Under the pieces are notes generated by a model. That model made no database searches. It saw only the letters and a program-made list of their open reading frames with translations, and was not told where the DNA came from. A DNA stretch of 64,000 nt from Proteiniclasticum ruminis (GTDB lineage: Bacteria > Bacillota > Clostridia > Clostridiales > Clostridiaceae): contig NZ_FOVK01000003.1 in the NCBI RefSeq assembly GCF_900115135.1, positions 124,001 through 188,000 on the forward strand. Direction: 5' to 3'. Below are positions 16,951 through 27,500 of the stretch, one piece after another (position 1 is the stretch's first letter; every line of letters starts with the position of its first letter). Made by a program: the position numbers and the translations under genes.

Positions 16951-18114
16951 CTAGACCGATCGGGCGATTTTATGTCTCTGACCAAAGTAGAAAGCCAGAA
17001 GAAAGAACAAAACACCAAAGGCTGCCAGAACCAGCATATGGATATAAATGTCCGGATTCATGGTGGAACCAAGAGTGGCGATGAGCTCATTGGCTGTGAC
17101 ATAATAGTAGGTTGGTGTGACCCTTGCCAAGGTGAGCACCCCTTCTCCAAGAAGCGCCTGAGGCACAAATACACCACTGATGAATGAAGGCCCCAGAGAA
17201 ACCACATTGCTGACAGCCGTGATGGCGTTTCTGCTTTTCAGCAGGGTACCTACAAGAAAGCTCATCCCCATGGAAGTGAAGGCCAGGATGAAGGAATTAC
17301 CCATGTGCAGCAGTGTTTTGTCATCCAGTACCGCATTTCTGTTCACCAGAAAGTAAAAAACATTGAGAAGCATAAAGGTCAGCAGCGTAAAGACCCCTAA
17401 GGACAGCACTTTCTGGAGCTGTATGGAAGACTTTTTCAAAGGAGAGATTTCTGTGCGCCTTCGTAGAGGGAGATCTCTCCAAAGAAGCATGATGATGCTG
17501 GTGCCTAGCACCAGGATCGACACCATGGAATAGGACATGTAGTTATAGTAGAATCTCGTATAGCTGCTGGGCTTTTCTCCACCATAGGTTTCCACCTTTA
17601 CGGGTGTTTTCACAGAAAGGGTGGATACTGTCTTTTCCAGCACTTCCGGAAGAGAGGCATCCGGCAGGCTTTCTCGATAGACTCTTGCGGTGTTGAAAAA
17701 ATTCTCTATGGAAAGATCCGTGTAGATGTTGGTGATGGCATCGGGCAGTGTCTCTTTTACAATGGGGAGAGGTTCTCCATTTAGAAAACTATCCGTGAAC
17801 CCTTCCGGGATTCTGATGACGTAGGTGACAATGCGGAAATACAGGGCATCTGCCAGAGTTTTTTCCTCATCTTTCACTGTTACCAGATAGGCATTCTCCT
17901 GTAGATACTCTTCAAAACTCCTTGTCAGAGGGGTATCCTCTTCCAGGAAGAGAGCCACTGGAGTTTTCACCGTTTCAAAGGAAGCATACTCTGCTTCCTG
18001 CTCTGAGGAGTTTGAGGCAAAGAGCAGGGAAAGACCCAGGAAGATTCCAAGATAGATGAGGATGGAAGGCGCATTTCTCTTTAATACTTTCATGCTGACG
18101 TTAAATACTTGCAT
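16951..18114 (-). CDS. ABC-2 type transporter permease
   Basis: A 387-residue membrane protein with the ABC-2 layout: one N-terminal membrane helix (about 16-33), a large extracytoplasmic domain (about 34-200), then five or so C-terminal helices including SMVSILVLGTSIIMLLW and VLAAFGVLFFLLAFYFG. The ATG follows AAGGAGG and overlaps the end of the preceding permease gene by 14 bases. With the next two genes it forms an ATPase-permease-permease exporter. The substrate is unknown; drugs, lipids or peptides are usual. Confidence 0.85.
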   Translation of the reverse strand: MQVFNVSMKVLKRNAPSILIYLGIFLGLSLLFASNSSEQEAEYASFETVKTPVALFLEEDTPLTRSFEEYLQENAYLVTVKDEEKTLADALYFRIVTYVIRIPEGFTDSFLNGEPLPIVKETLPDAITNIYTDLSIENFFNTARVYRESLPDASLPEVLEKTVSTLSVKTPVKVETYGGEKPSSYTRFYYNYMSYSMVSILVLGTSIIMLLWRDLPLRRRTEISPLKKSSIQLQKVLSLGVFTLLTFMLLNVFYFLVNRNAVLDDKTLLHMGNSFILAFTSMGMSFLVGTLLKSRNAITAVSNVVSLGPSFISGVFVPQALLGEGVLTLARVTPTYYYVTANELIATLGSTMNPDIYIHMLVLAAFGVLFFLLAFYFGQRHKIARSV

Positions 18115-19237
18115 AGCGGCGCCTCCTTAAAGATAGATAAGTGCCCAGTCCAAAGACGATGGTCATCACAACAAGAAGTGCGAGGTTCTGGAAGTATCTG
18201 CCCATGTCTGTGAAATAGTAGAGAGAGTAGAAAGAATCCGTGATGAGGTTTACTGGGTTCAGGTAGGCAAGCACCGGGGCTTTATCATAAACAATGTACT
18301 TCATCTGAGCGTACATCATACCAGCCAGGAAAGAGCCCCCCATGGTCACAGCCACAATGACTGCAGCTTTCATGTTCTCGTTTTTCTTCACCAGGCTGCT
18401 GATGAAGGAGCCAAAAGTGATGCCTGTGAGGGTGCCTGCATAGGCTGTGAGCACAATGTAAAAAGCCCGATCTCCAAAGTCGATGCCAAGGACATAGGCA
18501 AGAAACAGAAGGAGAATGGAGGTGTTCACAAGAAGCACAGTGTAGGATGCCAGTGAGCTGGCCGCAAAAGCCTTCAGCTTGTGTACAGGAGCCACCTGGA
18601 TTCTTGCTGCTCGCATGCTGATGTTTGCTTCGATGTCTGTGATTTCATCGCTGCCGAAGAATGCGCCGTACATACAAGCCATGGCGATAAGGGAATAGAA
18701 GTAATTGAGGATCTGGCTGGGTGGCGCTGTGCTCTTTTCTTTTTCAATGGTATAGGTCACGGACTCCCCCAAAGCTTTCACGAAGCTCTCCATGGATTCA
18801 GGGTTAATCATAGAGACGCTTTTGATCATCGAGAAGCGCTGGTTCACCTGGTCCAGGAAAAGACGCAGGATATTCTGGGAGAGGCCGGAGGTTTTTACGG
18901 TCATGGCGATGGGATCTCCCACCAGAAAATAACCGTAGATGTCTCCACTTCCAAGGAGCTCTTCCGCTTCTTCCAAGGTTACCTCGCGGTATGTCAAAAG
19001 GGGCTCTTGGCCGCTGGAAACTTCCTTTAGCACCTCTTGAAAGAAGCTGTTTTCCTGATAGGCTGCATCTGCCACCACAGCGGTGGCGATGGGGTCAAAG
19101 GCTTCTGCGCGGTCCAGGTTCTGGAAAGCCAGATGGAAAAACACAGAGAGGAGAATGGGGAAGGCAAGGGTCCAGAAAATCATCTCCTTTGTCCGGAGAA
19201 GCTTTTTCAGCCTGTATTTATAAACATGCATAAACAT
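18101..19237 (-). CDS. ABC-2 type transporter permease
   Basis: A 378-residue partner permease with the same layout: helix near EMIFWTLAFPILLSVFFHLAF, an extracytoplasmic domain, and C-terminal helices such as YTVLLVNTSILLLFLAYVLG and LALLVVMTIVFGLGTYLSL. I start it at the ATG at 19237, 6 bases after GAGGTG; a GTG at 19246 is also open but lies inside that ribosome site. It is 10 bases from the ATPase gene, so expression is coupled. Confidence 0.85.
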   Translation of the reverse strand: MFMHVYKYRLKKLLRTKEMIFWTLAFPILLSVFFHLAFQNLDRAEAFDPIATAVVADAAYQENSFFQEVLKEVSSGQEPLLTYREVTLEEAEELLGSGDIYGYFLVGDPIAMTVKTSGLSQNILRLFLDQVNQRFSMIKSVSMINPESMESFVKALGESVTYTIEKEKSTAPPSQILNYFYSLIAMACMYGAFFGSDEITDIEANISMRAARIQVAPVHKLKAFAASSLASYTVLLVNTSILLLFLAYVLGIDFGDRAFYIVLTAYAGTLTGITFGSFISSLVKKNENMKAAVIVAVTMGGSFLAGMMYAQMKYIVYDKAPVLAYLNPVNLITDSFYSLYYFTDMGRYFQNLALLVVMTIVFGLGTYLSLRRRRYASI

Positions 19238-19247
19238 TTTCATCACC

Positions 19248-20180
19248 TCAATCCCGGAGTTCTTTTCCGGTGATTTCCAGGAACACGTCGTTTAGAGTGG
19301 GCATCTCTGAATGGATATTGTTGTAGGGGATCTGCTCCGCTTTTAAAAATGCCAGAATGCTCTCAAGTGTTCCATTTTCCTCAGAGGCTCTAAGGGTCAC
19401 AAAGGTTCCGTTTTTCTTCACTTCTGTCACGTGGGGAAGAGAGGCAAGCTTTTCCAGCTGAGCCTCCTCGATGGTGGAGGCGTCAAAGGATATTTTACTG
19501 CCCAGATGGATCATGGATTTCAGCTCTTCCTTGGTACCTGTAGCAATGGCTTCTCCTTTATCGATGATCATGATTCTGGAACAGATGGTTTCCACCTCCT
19601 CCATATAGTGGGAGGTGTAGACGATGGTGGAGCCTTCCTTGTTCAGTTTCAAAATCCCTTCCAGAATACTGTTTCTGCTTTGAGGGTCTACAGCCACGGT
19701 GGGTTCATCGAGAAAAATGAGCTTTGGCTTATGGGCAATACCGCAGGCGATGTTCAGTCTGCGGAGAAGTCCTCCGGAAAGCTTTTTTGGCAAAAACTTT
19801 CTGAACTCCTGAAGTCCTGTGAAGTCCAGTGCCTCTTCCACCAGTTTTTTTCTTTCTAATTTGTCCGAGACATAAAGACCGCAGAAGTAATCGATATTCT
19901 CGTACACCGTGAGCTCATGGAAAACGGCCACTTCCTGCATGACAACGCCGATGTCCTTTTTGAGATCATAAGCATCGGGCTGCATCTCCTTGCCAAAAAT
20001 CCGGATGCTCCCTTCCTCAAAGTCCAGTAGAGACAGCATACAGTTGATGGCTGTTGTTTTTCCACTGCCATTGGGGCCGAGAAGTCCAAAGACTTCGCCT
20101 TCTTCAATATGAAAAGAGAGGTTGTTCACTGCCACGAGAGGACCATAGCTTTTTTTCAGATTGGACACTTCAATTATCAT
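19248..20180 (-). CDS. ABC transporter ATP-binding protein
   Basis: A 310-residue ATPase of the ABC-2/NatA type. Walker A is GLLGPNGSGKTTAI, the signature is LSGGLLRRLNIA (LSGGQ-type with L for Q), Walker B is LIFLDEPTVAVDP, and the H-loop is YTSHYMEEVE. The C-terminal 90 residues are the accessory domain found in drug/antibiotic exporter ATPases. The ATG at 20180 lies 6 bases after GAGGTG. It is the first gene of the three-gene exporter operon and is divergent from the two-component operon. Confidence 0.92.
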   Translation of the reverse strand: MIIEVSNLKKSYGPLVAVNNLSFHIEEGEVFGLLGPNGSGKTTAINCMLSLLDFEEGSIRIFGKEMQPDAYDLKKDIGVVMQEVAVFHELTVYENIDYFCGLYVSDKLERKKLVEEALDFTGLQEFRKFLPKKLSGGLLRRLNIACGIAHKPKLIFLDEPTVAVDPQSRNSILEGILKLNKEGSTIVYTSHYMEEVETICSRIMIIDKGEAIATGTKEELKSMIHLGSKISFDASTIEEAQLEKLASLPHVTEVKKNGTFVTLRASEENGTLESILAFLKAEQIPYNNIHSEMPTLNDVFLEITGKELRD

Positions 20181-20284
20181 TAGGCTCACCTCAGTATGTT
20201 AATTTTTCAACTATTATATCGTATTCATGTGTATTCCACATTAAAATGAGGTGAAAATATGTAAAAATCAGAATATGGATATCC

Positions 20285-20305
20285 TCATGAACCGGATGTT
20301 CATGA
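20285..20305. promoter_or_regulatory. perfect 8-bp inverted repeat in the divergent promoter region
   Basis: TCATGAAC, CGGAT, GTTCATGA. The repeat lies between the exporter operon and the response-regulator operon and could be the operator of either. The remainder of the 20181-20480 gap is AT-rich with -10-like TATAAT near 20351. Confidence 0.5.
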
Positions 20306-20480
20306 CAGTGATAAAGGATGCCCTTTGAATGTTAATACATTAGAATAAGTATAATCTGTTAATAATCAGGGGGATAACATGAAATAATTATGAAGAGCGA
20401 GATTTTAAGCCGTTTTTATACTATCATAGAGATAGATTGATTCACATGAGCTGAATCTAAACGAGAAAGGGGAATGTAAC

Positions 20481-21167
20481 ATGGAAGGTAAAATTGGTAA
20501 AATTCTGGTAGTCGATGACGATGAAAACATCAGCGAAGTCCTTAAAATGTATCTCCAAAGCTCAGGATATGATATCCGTGTAGCAGCAGATGGAAAAGCA
20601 GCCCAGGAAGTGTTTGTGGATTACAAACCGGATCTGGTGCTTCTGGATATCATGCTGCCTTATATAGATGGTGTGGATGTTCTCAAATGGATCAGAAAAG
20701 ACTATGACACGCCTGTCATCATGCTCACAGCAAAGGGAGATACCTTTGACAAGGTTCTGGGCCTTGAACTGGGAGCGGATGACTATATGGTGAAGCCTTT
20801 TGAGCCAAAGGAAGTTGTGGCCAGAGTAAAAGCAGTCATGAGAAGATTCAACACAGACGGCGGCGGAAAAGAAGTGCTCAATTTCCCAGAACTGAACATC
20901 GATGTCAATTCCTACAATGTGGTCTATAAAGGCCAGGATGTAAAAATGCCACCGAAGGAGTTTGAACTTCTTTATCACCTGGCTTCCAACAAGAACCGTG
21001 TATTCACCAGAGAGCAGCTTCTCTGTGAAGTATGGGGATATGACTATCCAGGAGATTCCAGAACAGTGGACGTGCACATCAAGCGTCTTCGTGAGAAGCT
21101 TCATGGCGGACCGAACTGGCAGCTGGAGACCGTATGGGGCGTTGGCTATAAGTTCGAAGTCAAATAG
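20481..21167 (+). CDS. OmpR-family response regulator
   Basis: A 228-residue regulator with an N-terminal receiver domain (acidic pocket D12-D13, phosphoacceptor D56 in LVLLDIMLP, switch Thr in MLTAKGD, Lys in YMVKPFEP) and a C-terminal winged helix (FTREQLLCEVWGYDYPGDSRTVDVHIKRLREKL). It pairs with the sensor kinase 15 bases downstream and with the HtrA-like gene after that. The ATG follows AAAGGGG. Confidence 0.95.
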   Translation: MEGKIGKILVVDDDENISEVLKMYLQSSGYDIRVAADGKAAQEVFVDYKPDLVLLDIMLPYIDGVDVLKWIRKDYDTPVIMLTAKGDTFDKVLGLELGADDYMVKPFEPKEVVARVKAVMRRFNTDGGGKEVLNFPELNIDVNSYNVVYKGQDVKMPPKEFELLYHLASNKNRVFTREQLLCEVWGYDYPGDSRTVDVHIKRLREKLHGGPNWQLETVWGVGYKFEVK

Positions 21168-21182
21168 TAGGGAGTAATAACT

Positions 21183-22592
21183 ATGAAAAACAGTTCTCTT
21201 GTAACAAAACTCGTTGCAACCTTTGCCATGGTTGTAACTGTAGGGTATGTTCTGATAGCTGTTGTTCTTTCACTATGGTTCCAAAGTTATTTTCTGGAAA
21301 AGAACAGGGCGGACCTGGAGGAGACAGCAATTCTTGCCTCCTCCAGTGTCCCTTTATATCTTAATAAGGAAATAGATGATACGGAGCTCATGCGAAACCT
21401 GTCTCTCGTGAAAGGTGTTGAAAAAGGGGATATTCTCCTGGTGGACGCTTCCGGGTATATTTTCTTCGTGACCAACGAGGCTTATGAAAGTCTCATGTTC
21501 ACAAGATTCAGTTTTCCTGACAGGGACCGGCTGGTAGAGGGCAATTCTATTGAAATCAATGGGGAGATGAACCCCATCACGAAAGAGGAGATGTCTCTTT
21601 ATATCAAGCCCATTCAGAACAATGGCGTTTATCAGGGAGCGATTGTGGTGTACACACCCCTGCAGTCCATAGAGGCACCTCTACGTGAAATCTATCTCAG
21701 AATTTGGAGTATCACAGCGCTTGCTGTGATTTTGTCGATTATATTCATTTATTATCTTGCCCAAAGGATGCTGTTCAGGCCTCTGGCAGAACTGAACACC
21801 ATCGCCAGGAAGATTTCGAAGGGTGAAGTGACGCAAAGAGTTCTTGTGACTTCTTCTGATGAAATCGGCCAGCTTTCAGAGTCTTTCAACTCCATGGCGG
21901 AGTCTCTCGAGGAAACGGACAAGAACCGTCGTGACTTCCTGTCCAATATATCCCATGAGCTGCGCTCTCCCATCACATCTATCCGTGGGTTCATCGCAGG
22001 GATTCTGGATGGGATCATCCCCATGGACAAGGAGAAGTATTACCTGAAGATTGTCTATGATGAGATCCAGAGGCTCACACGTCTTGTGAATGATCTGCTT
22101 GATCTTTCTGCCATGGAATCGGGAAAATTCTCCTTCAAGCTGACTGAGCTGGACATCAATGAGATTGTGAAGGTGTGCATCACCCGGTTTGAAACAAAGA
22201 TTGATGATAAAGCGCTTAAAGTGAATGTCACCTTGGAGGGAGACCACCTTTATGCCGCAGGGGATAGAGACCGCCTCATCCAAGTCATGACGAACCTCAT
22301 CGATAACTCCATCAAGCATTGCCCGGATAACGGGAACATCAGAGTACAGACCAGAACCAAAGGAAAGAAGGTTCTTGTCAGTGTGTATAATGATGGAAAC
22401 GCCATTCCGGACCACGATATCAAAAATATCTGGGACCGATTCTACAAAGGGGATAAATCCAGGACCAATAAAGTATCCACAGGACTTGGACTTCCTATTG
22501 TTAGAAACATCATCACGCAGTTTGGTGAAGATATCTGGGTGGAGAACAAACCGCAAGGGGTTCAGTTCACGTTTACCCTCAGTATGACCTAG
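21183..22592 (+). CDS. membrane sensor histidine kinase
   Basis: A 469-residue kinase: N-terminal helix (about 12-34), an extracytoplasmic sensor domain (35-175), a second helix (about 176-194), HAMP (195-247), HisKA with H258 in LSNISHELRSPITSIRGF, and HATPase with NLIDNSIKHC (N box) and STGLGLPIVRNI (G box). It phosphorylates the adjacent response regulator. Its sensor domain faces the outside, as does the HtrA-like protein encoded 11 bases downstream. That spacing suggests the two envelope proteins work together. Confidence 0.94.
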   Translation: MKNSSLVTKLVATFAMVVTVGYVLIAVVLSLWFQSYFLEKNRADLEETAILASSSVPLYLNKEIDDTELMRNLSLVKGVEKGDILLVDASGYIFFVTNEAYESLMFTRFSFPDRDRLVEGNSIEINGEMNPITKEEMSLYIKPIQNNGVYQGAIVVYTPLQSIEAPLREIYLRIWSITALAVILSIIFIYYLAQRMLFRPLAELNTIARKISKGEVTQRVLVTSSDEIGQLSESFNSMAESLEETDKNRRDFLSNISHELRSPITSIRGFIAGILDGIIPMDKEKYYLKIVYDEIQRLTRLVNDLLDLSAMESGKFSFKLTELDINEIVKVCITRFETKIDDKALKVNVTLEGDHLYAAGDRDRLIQVMTNLIDNSIKHCPDNGNIRVQTRTKGKKVLVSVYNDGNAIPDHDIKNIWDRFYKGDKSRTNKVSTGLGLPIVRNIITQFGEDIWVENKPQGVQFTFTLSMT

Positions 22593-22603
22593 GAGTGTAG
22601 AAC

Positions 22604-23815
22604 ATGGAAGATAAAAACAGTCTGGACAGAGACAATAAAATAGAGAATAACGGACAGAAGGACCATGCGAAATCTGGAGAGATCCGTTACCGTTTGGACC
22701 AGAAATCAAGAATCAAGAATGGAGCCTTCCAACTGATTACGCTGTTCATTGTGGTCATTGTGACCTCAGTGACCACAGCAACCTATGTGTCCAGAAAAAT
22801 TCAGGAGAATCCTCCGGTCATTGATGACAACAGCAACTTTTCCCAGATGATCCGGAAGTCTCTGGATAATTTCGGGAATGCCTTTTACGACCGAACCCGG
22901 ATCCGGGAGATCTATAAGGATGTGTCCCTTTCTCTGGTGGGTGTAGCCACTAATCCGGAGCTCTTCTACGGAGACAGTTATGAGGGCGTCTATACCGGCG
23001 TTGTGATAAACTCTGAAGGGTACATACTTGTGCCCTATGATGTGACAAGTCTCACGGATTCAGAAATTTTTATCAGAACAGACCGTGACAATGACAGAAT
23101 CTATCAGGCTGAGGTTGTCGGGAGAGATACCGCTTCCGGGCTGGCTGTGCTTCAAGTAGAAGGGTTAGGTTTAAGACCGCCGAAGTTTTCCGATTCCAGT
23201 ACAGTGAAAGTGGCCCAGTCGGTCATCGCCATGGGCAATCCCTTCGGAGACAGTGATCGGGGGACATTGACCTTTGGGGTGGTGTCCACGGTGAATAAAG
23301 CGTATCCCATCCTCTCTTATGACAACCGGGATGTGAAGGTGTTCGGCATCGAAACAGATGCCAAAGTAACGCCGGGCAACAGCGGAGGAGTGCTTCTTAA
23401 TATGAACGGAGAAGTGGTGGGCTTCAACAGCTTGAGGCTTTCCAGCTCATCAAGAAGCGGTCTTGGCGCAGCCATCACGGCCAATGAGGCAAGAAATATT
23501 GCAAGGTCCCTTATCAATTCAGGAGAAGACCTGGTTCCCTTCATTGGGGTCTATGGAGATCTGATCCCTGAAGTGGAAGGAGAAGAGAGCGGATTCTATG
23601 TGCAGAGAATCGCACCAGAAGGCACTGCTGACCGTGCGGGTCTAAGACCTACCGACATCATTCTAAGCATAGACAATCTGCCCATCGAAACCAGCACCAC
23701 CATAGAAGAGTACATCAAAACCAGAAAAGTGGGGGATGTTGTAAAAATTCGTTTCAGGAGGGTTTCAGAAATCATTGAAGTGGAAGCCACCCTATACGGG
23801 ACCAGTGTGGACTAA
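22604..23815 (+). CDS. HtrA/DegP-like protein with a degenerate catalytic triad and PDZ domain
   Basis: A 403-residue envelope protein with one N-terminal membrane helix (about 41-61), a trypsin-like domain (about 105-300) and a C-terminal PDZ domain (about 310-400, SGFYVQRIAPEGTADRAGLRPTDIILSID). The nucleophile is kept (S260 in VTPGNSGGVLL). The His position of GYIL-xx-xHV reads Asp146 (GYILVPYDV), and the Asp position of the TDLAVL motif reads Gly179 (SGLAVLQV). A Ser-His-Asp protease is therefore not expected. The gene is intact and in operon with a two-component system, so a sensory or scaffold role is more likely. Confidence 0.88.
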   Translation: MEDKNSLDRDNKIENNGQKDHAKSGEIRYRLDQKSRIKNGAFQLITLFIVVIVTSVTTATYVSRKIQENPPVIDDNSNFSQMIRKSLDNFGNAFYDRTRIREIYKDVSLSLVGVATNPELFYGDSYEGVYTGVVINSEGYILVPYDVTSLTDSEIFIRTDRDNDRIYQAEVVGRDTASGLAVLQVEGLGLRPPKFSDSSTVKVAQSVIAMGNPFGDSDRGTLTFGVVSTVNKAYPILSYDNRDVKVFGIETDAKVTPGNSGGVLLNMNGEVVGFNSLRLSSSSRSGLGAAITANEARNIARSLINSGEDLVPFIGVYGDLIPEVEGEESGFYVQRIAPEGTADRAGLRPTDIILSIDNLPIETSTTIEEYIKTRKVGDVVKIRFRRVSEIIEVEATLYGTSVD

Positions 23816-23841
23816 AGAGGACGTGAAGTTCTCTTTTTTTT
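23813..23841 (+). terminator. terminator after the HtrA-like gene
   Basis: AGAGGAC, GTGA, AGTTCTCT is followed by a run of eight T, directly after the stop codon. Confidence 0.75.
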
Positions 23842-23986
23842 TATGAACCTGACTGCTGCAGGTGTTCAATGTAGAACCTCAGATTCCTGGAGTAAGGTTT
23901 TTGTAAACAAAAAGTGGATAAAATAGTATAATGTATAGGATATGAAAAAGAACCGTTTTTTAGCGTGATAAAGGAGGAGCTGGGTG

Positions 23987-24553
23987 ATGCACTTGATCGT
24001 TGGCCTAGGCAATCCAGGAAAAGAATATGAGAAGACCAGACACAATGCAGGATTTATGGTCCTGGATGAACTGGCAAAGAAGCTGAATGTTCAGTTTGAT
24101 AAAAATAAATTCAGAGGCAAGGTGGCAGAAGGAAGAATTGGCACAAAGAAAGTGATTCTTCTGAAACCGCAGACTTTTATGAATCTCTCTGGGGAGAGCA
24201 TCGTGGAAGCGGCCGATTTTTATAAGATTCCCAATGAAGAAGTACTGGTGATTTTTGATGATGTGAGCCTTGATGTAGGGAAACTGAGAATCCGTAAAAA
24301 AGGAAGTGCAGGTGGGCACAATGGCATCAAAAGCACCATCCTTCACCTGGCTTCAGAAGACTTCCCCAGAATTAAAGTGGGCGTTGGGGCCCCGAAGCAT
24401 GATCTAGTCCATCATGTGCTCGGAAAGTTCCAGGAGGAGGAAGAAGAGAAGATGGAGAAAACCATCTCTGCAGCAGTGGATGCAGTGCATGCGATCCTCG
24501 ATCATGGGATCGATTCAGCCATCAGTGAGTATAACGGGTTTAGAGCGGAGTAG
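23987..24553 (+). CDS. pth: peptidyl-tRNA hydrolase
   Basis: Frees tRNA from peptidyl-tRNA released by stalled ribosomes. The 188 residues carry the family motifs LIVGLGNPGKEYEKTRHNAGF (catalytic His in TRHN), LLKPQTFMNLSGES and GGHNGIKS. I use the ATG at 23987, 7 bases after AGGAGGAG; a GTG directly before it is possible. The stop codon abuts the mfd start, the usual pth-mfd pairing. Confidence 0.97.
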   Translation: MHLIVGLGNPGKEYEKTRHNAGFMVLDELAKKLNVQFDKNKFRGKVAEGRIGTKKVILLKPQTFMNLSGESIVEAADFYKIPNEEVLVIFDDVSLDVGKLRIRKKGSAGGHNGIKSTILHLASEDFPRIKVGVGAPKHDLVHHVLGKFQEEEEEKMEKTISAAVDAVHAILDHGIDSAISEYNGFRAE

Positions 24554-27500
24554 GTGAATGATGTGAGATTAGAAGGACTAAGACAGAGGCTTTATGAGGA
24601 TGGTTCGTTCAAAGAGCTCCGTAAAAGCATCAAAGAGAAGAAGTTCCCAGTAGGCGTATTTGGTGTATCAGAGTCTGCAAGGGCATACCTTATTTCTACA
24701 CTCTTCGGAAAAGAAAAAGACAGCATTTTCATCTTCACATCCAAGGATATGGATGCGAAGAATCTTTATGAAGATCTTCTTCTATATGAGAATGAGGTGT
24801 ATTATTTCCCGGCAAAGGATCTGGTGTTTTATAACATCGATGCCATTTCGGGAGACCTCCGGTGGGAGCGTTTAAAGGTCATGAAAGCCCTGCAGAACGG
24901 CAAGAAGAAAATCGTTGTCACCACCATTGATGCGCTGACTGCAAAGTATGCGCCGTATGAGTATTTCAGAGCCTATCACTTTTCCCTGGAAAAGGGGATG
25001 GAGATCAATCTCAAAGAAGTAGGCAAAAAACTTCAAAGCGCCGGATATGTTAGAGTGGAGCTTGTGGAAGGCAAAGGAGAATATGCACTGAGGGGGGGCA
25101 TCCTGGATGTCTTCCCACCTGACAGCGCCCAGCCCTACCGTGTGGAGCTTTTTGGAGATGAGATTGATTCCATCAGAACCTTTCATCCGGAAAACCAGAG
25201 AAGCATCGAGCAGGTGCCATCCTTTGAGATCTTCCCAGCAAAAGAGCTCATTCTCACAGAGGAGCGGATGAAAGAAGGCGCGGAGCGTATTGAAAAAGAG
25301 TTTCAGGACATCCTGAAGGATAAGAAGAAGCGCAAGGGATATGACAACGAAGCCTTTGAAAAGCTGAAGGGTCATGTGTCGAGCAATCTGGAATACCTCA
25401 AGGAAGGCGTGTTCTTTGAAAACATCGATGCCTATTTGCCCTTCTTTTTTGAAAAGCCCTCCAGCTTTTTTGATTTCATGGGAGAGGCCAAAATCATTGT
25501 GGATGATACAGCCCATTCTTTAGGAAAGCTGGAGTCTGTTTATCAGGAGTTTCAGGAGGATTATGATGCATTTCTTCACCGTGGAGAGATCATGCCTTCC
25601 CAAGGCAGCCTCATGCTGGAGAAAGATCTGCTGCTGGAGACCCTGAAAAATAAAGATGTAATCACACTGAACCAGTTCCAGAAGACGGAGCGTTTTTTGC
25701 CCCCAAGAAGCCTTGTGAACTTCAATCAGATTACCATCTACAATTATCAGGGACAGCTGGATCTTCTCATTGATGACATCAAAGACAGAAAACGAAGAGG
25801 ATACAAAGTGGTGATCCTTGCGGGTACAAGACCTAGAGGAGAAAGACTTGTAGATATATTGAGAGACAAGGACATTGAGTCTGTCTATAAGGATACTTTA
25901 AGCACCCTGGATTATTCTGATGTTATCATAACCTTCGGAAACCAGCTCCGTGGATTTGAGTTTCCAGATATCAGGCTTTCTCTGATTTCGGACAAGGAAG
26001 TCTTTGGCGAAGCCAAAAGAAAGAAACGGAAATCTCCGAAAAAGGGCAAAGGTCTTTCAAAGATCCAAAGCTTCACTGAGCTGAGAAAGGGCGATTACGT
26101 GGTTCATGTGAATCATGGTATTGGCGTTTTTCTTGGCATCAAGCAGTTGGAGTCCTCGGGTCTTGTCCGGGACTACATAGAAATCTCCTATGACAAGAAC
26201 GACAAGCTCTTCATTCCTGTGGAGCAGCTGGATATGATCCAGCGCTACATCGGTACGGAAGGGAAACAGCCAAAAATCAACAAGCTGGGCGGTCAGGAGT
26301 GGAGCAAAGCCAAGGCCAAGGTAAAACGCTCGGTGGATGAGATTGCGGAGGACCTGGTGAAGCTCTATGCAGAGCGGGAAAAGGTCAAAGGCTATCCATT
26401 CACACCAGACACCGAATGGCAAAGACAGTTTGAGGATGAGTTTGCCTATGATGAGACAGAAGATCAGCTGCGCTCCTCAGAGGAAATCAAAAGAGATATG
26501 GAACGGGAGCGGGTCATGGACCGTCTTCTTTGTGGAGACGTAGGTTATGGAAAAACAGAAGTGGCCATGAGAGCTGCGTTTAAAGCGGTGATGGACTCAA
26601 AACAGGTGGCGGTGCTGGTCCCTACCACCATCCTTGCGGAGCAGCATTATCACTCTTTTAGGAATCGTTTTAAGGGATTCCCCATTAAGATTGATATGAT
26701 CTCCAGGTTCAGGGGTCCAAAAGAACAGAAGGAAACCATGCGGCGGGTAAAGGAAGGAAATGTGGACATCATCATCGGAACCCATAAGATCCTTTCAAAA
26801 GATCTGCAGTTTAAAGATCTGGGGCTTCTCATTGTGGATGAGGAGCAGAGGTTTGGTGTAGCCCATAAGGAAAAATTGAAATCCGCCAAGAAAAATGTGG
26901 ACGTTTTAACTTTATCTGCAACACCAATCCCAAGAACGCTTCATATGTCTTTATCCGGAATCCGGGACATCTCATCGATTGAAACACCTCCGGAAGAACG
27001 GTATCCCATTCAGACGTATGTGGTGGAGTTTAATGAGCAGCTGGTCCGTGATGCCATCTTAAGAGAAAAGGCCAGAAGCGGACAAGTGTACTTTGTCCAC
27101 AACAGAGTGGATGACATTCATGTGATGCACAGTTATCTTCAGAAGCTTGTTCCTGAAGTGATATTTGATGTGGCTCATGGTCAGATGAATGAAAGAGAGC
27201 TGGAGAATGCCATGAAGAATTTCATGGACGGACATACCGATGTCCTCATCAGCACCACCATCATTGAAACAGGAATGGACATTCAGAACGTCAATACCAT
27301 CATTGTGGACCATGCGGATAAGCTCGGACTTTCCCAGCTTTACCAGCTCCGTGGAAGAGTAGGCAGAACCAACAGAATCGCTTATGCCTATCTGACCTAT
27401 AAGAAGGACAAGGTGCTTACAGAGATTGCGGAAAAGAGGCTAAGAGCGCTGAAGGATTTCACAGAACTTGGGTCCGGCTTTAAAATTGCCATGCGGGATC

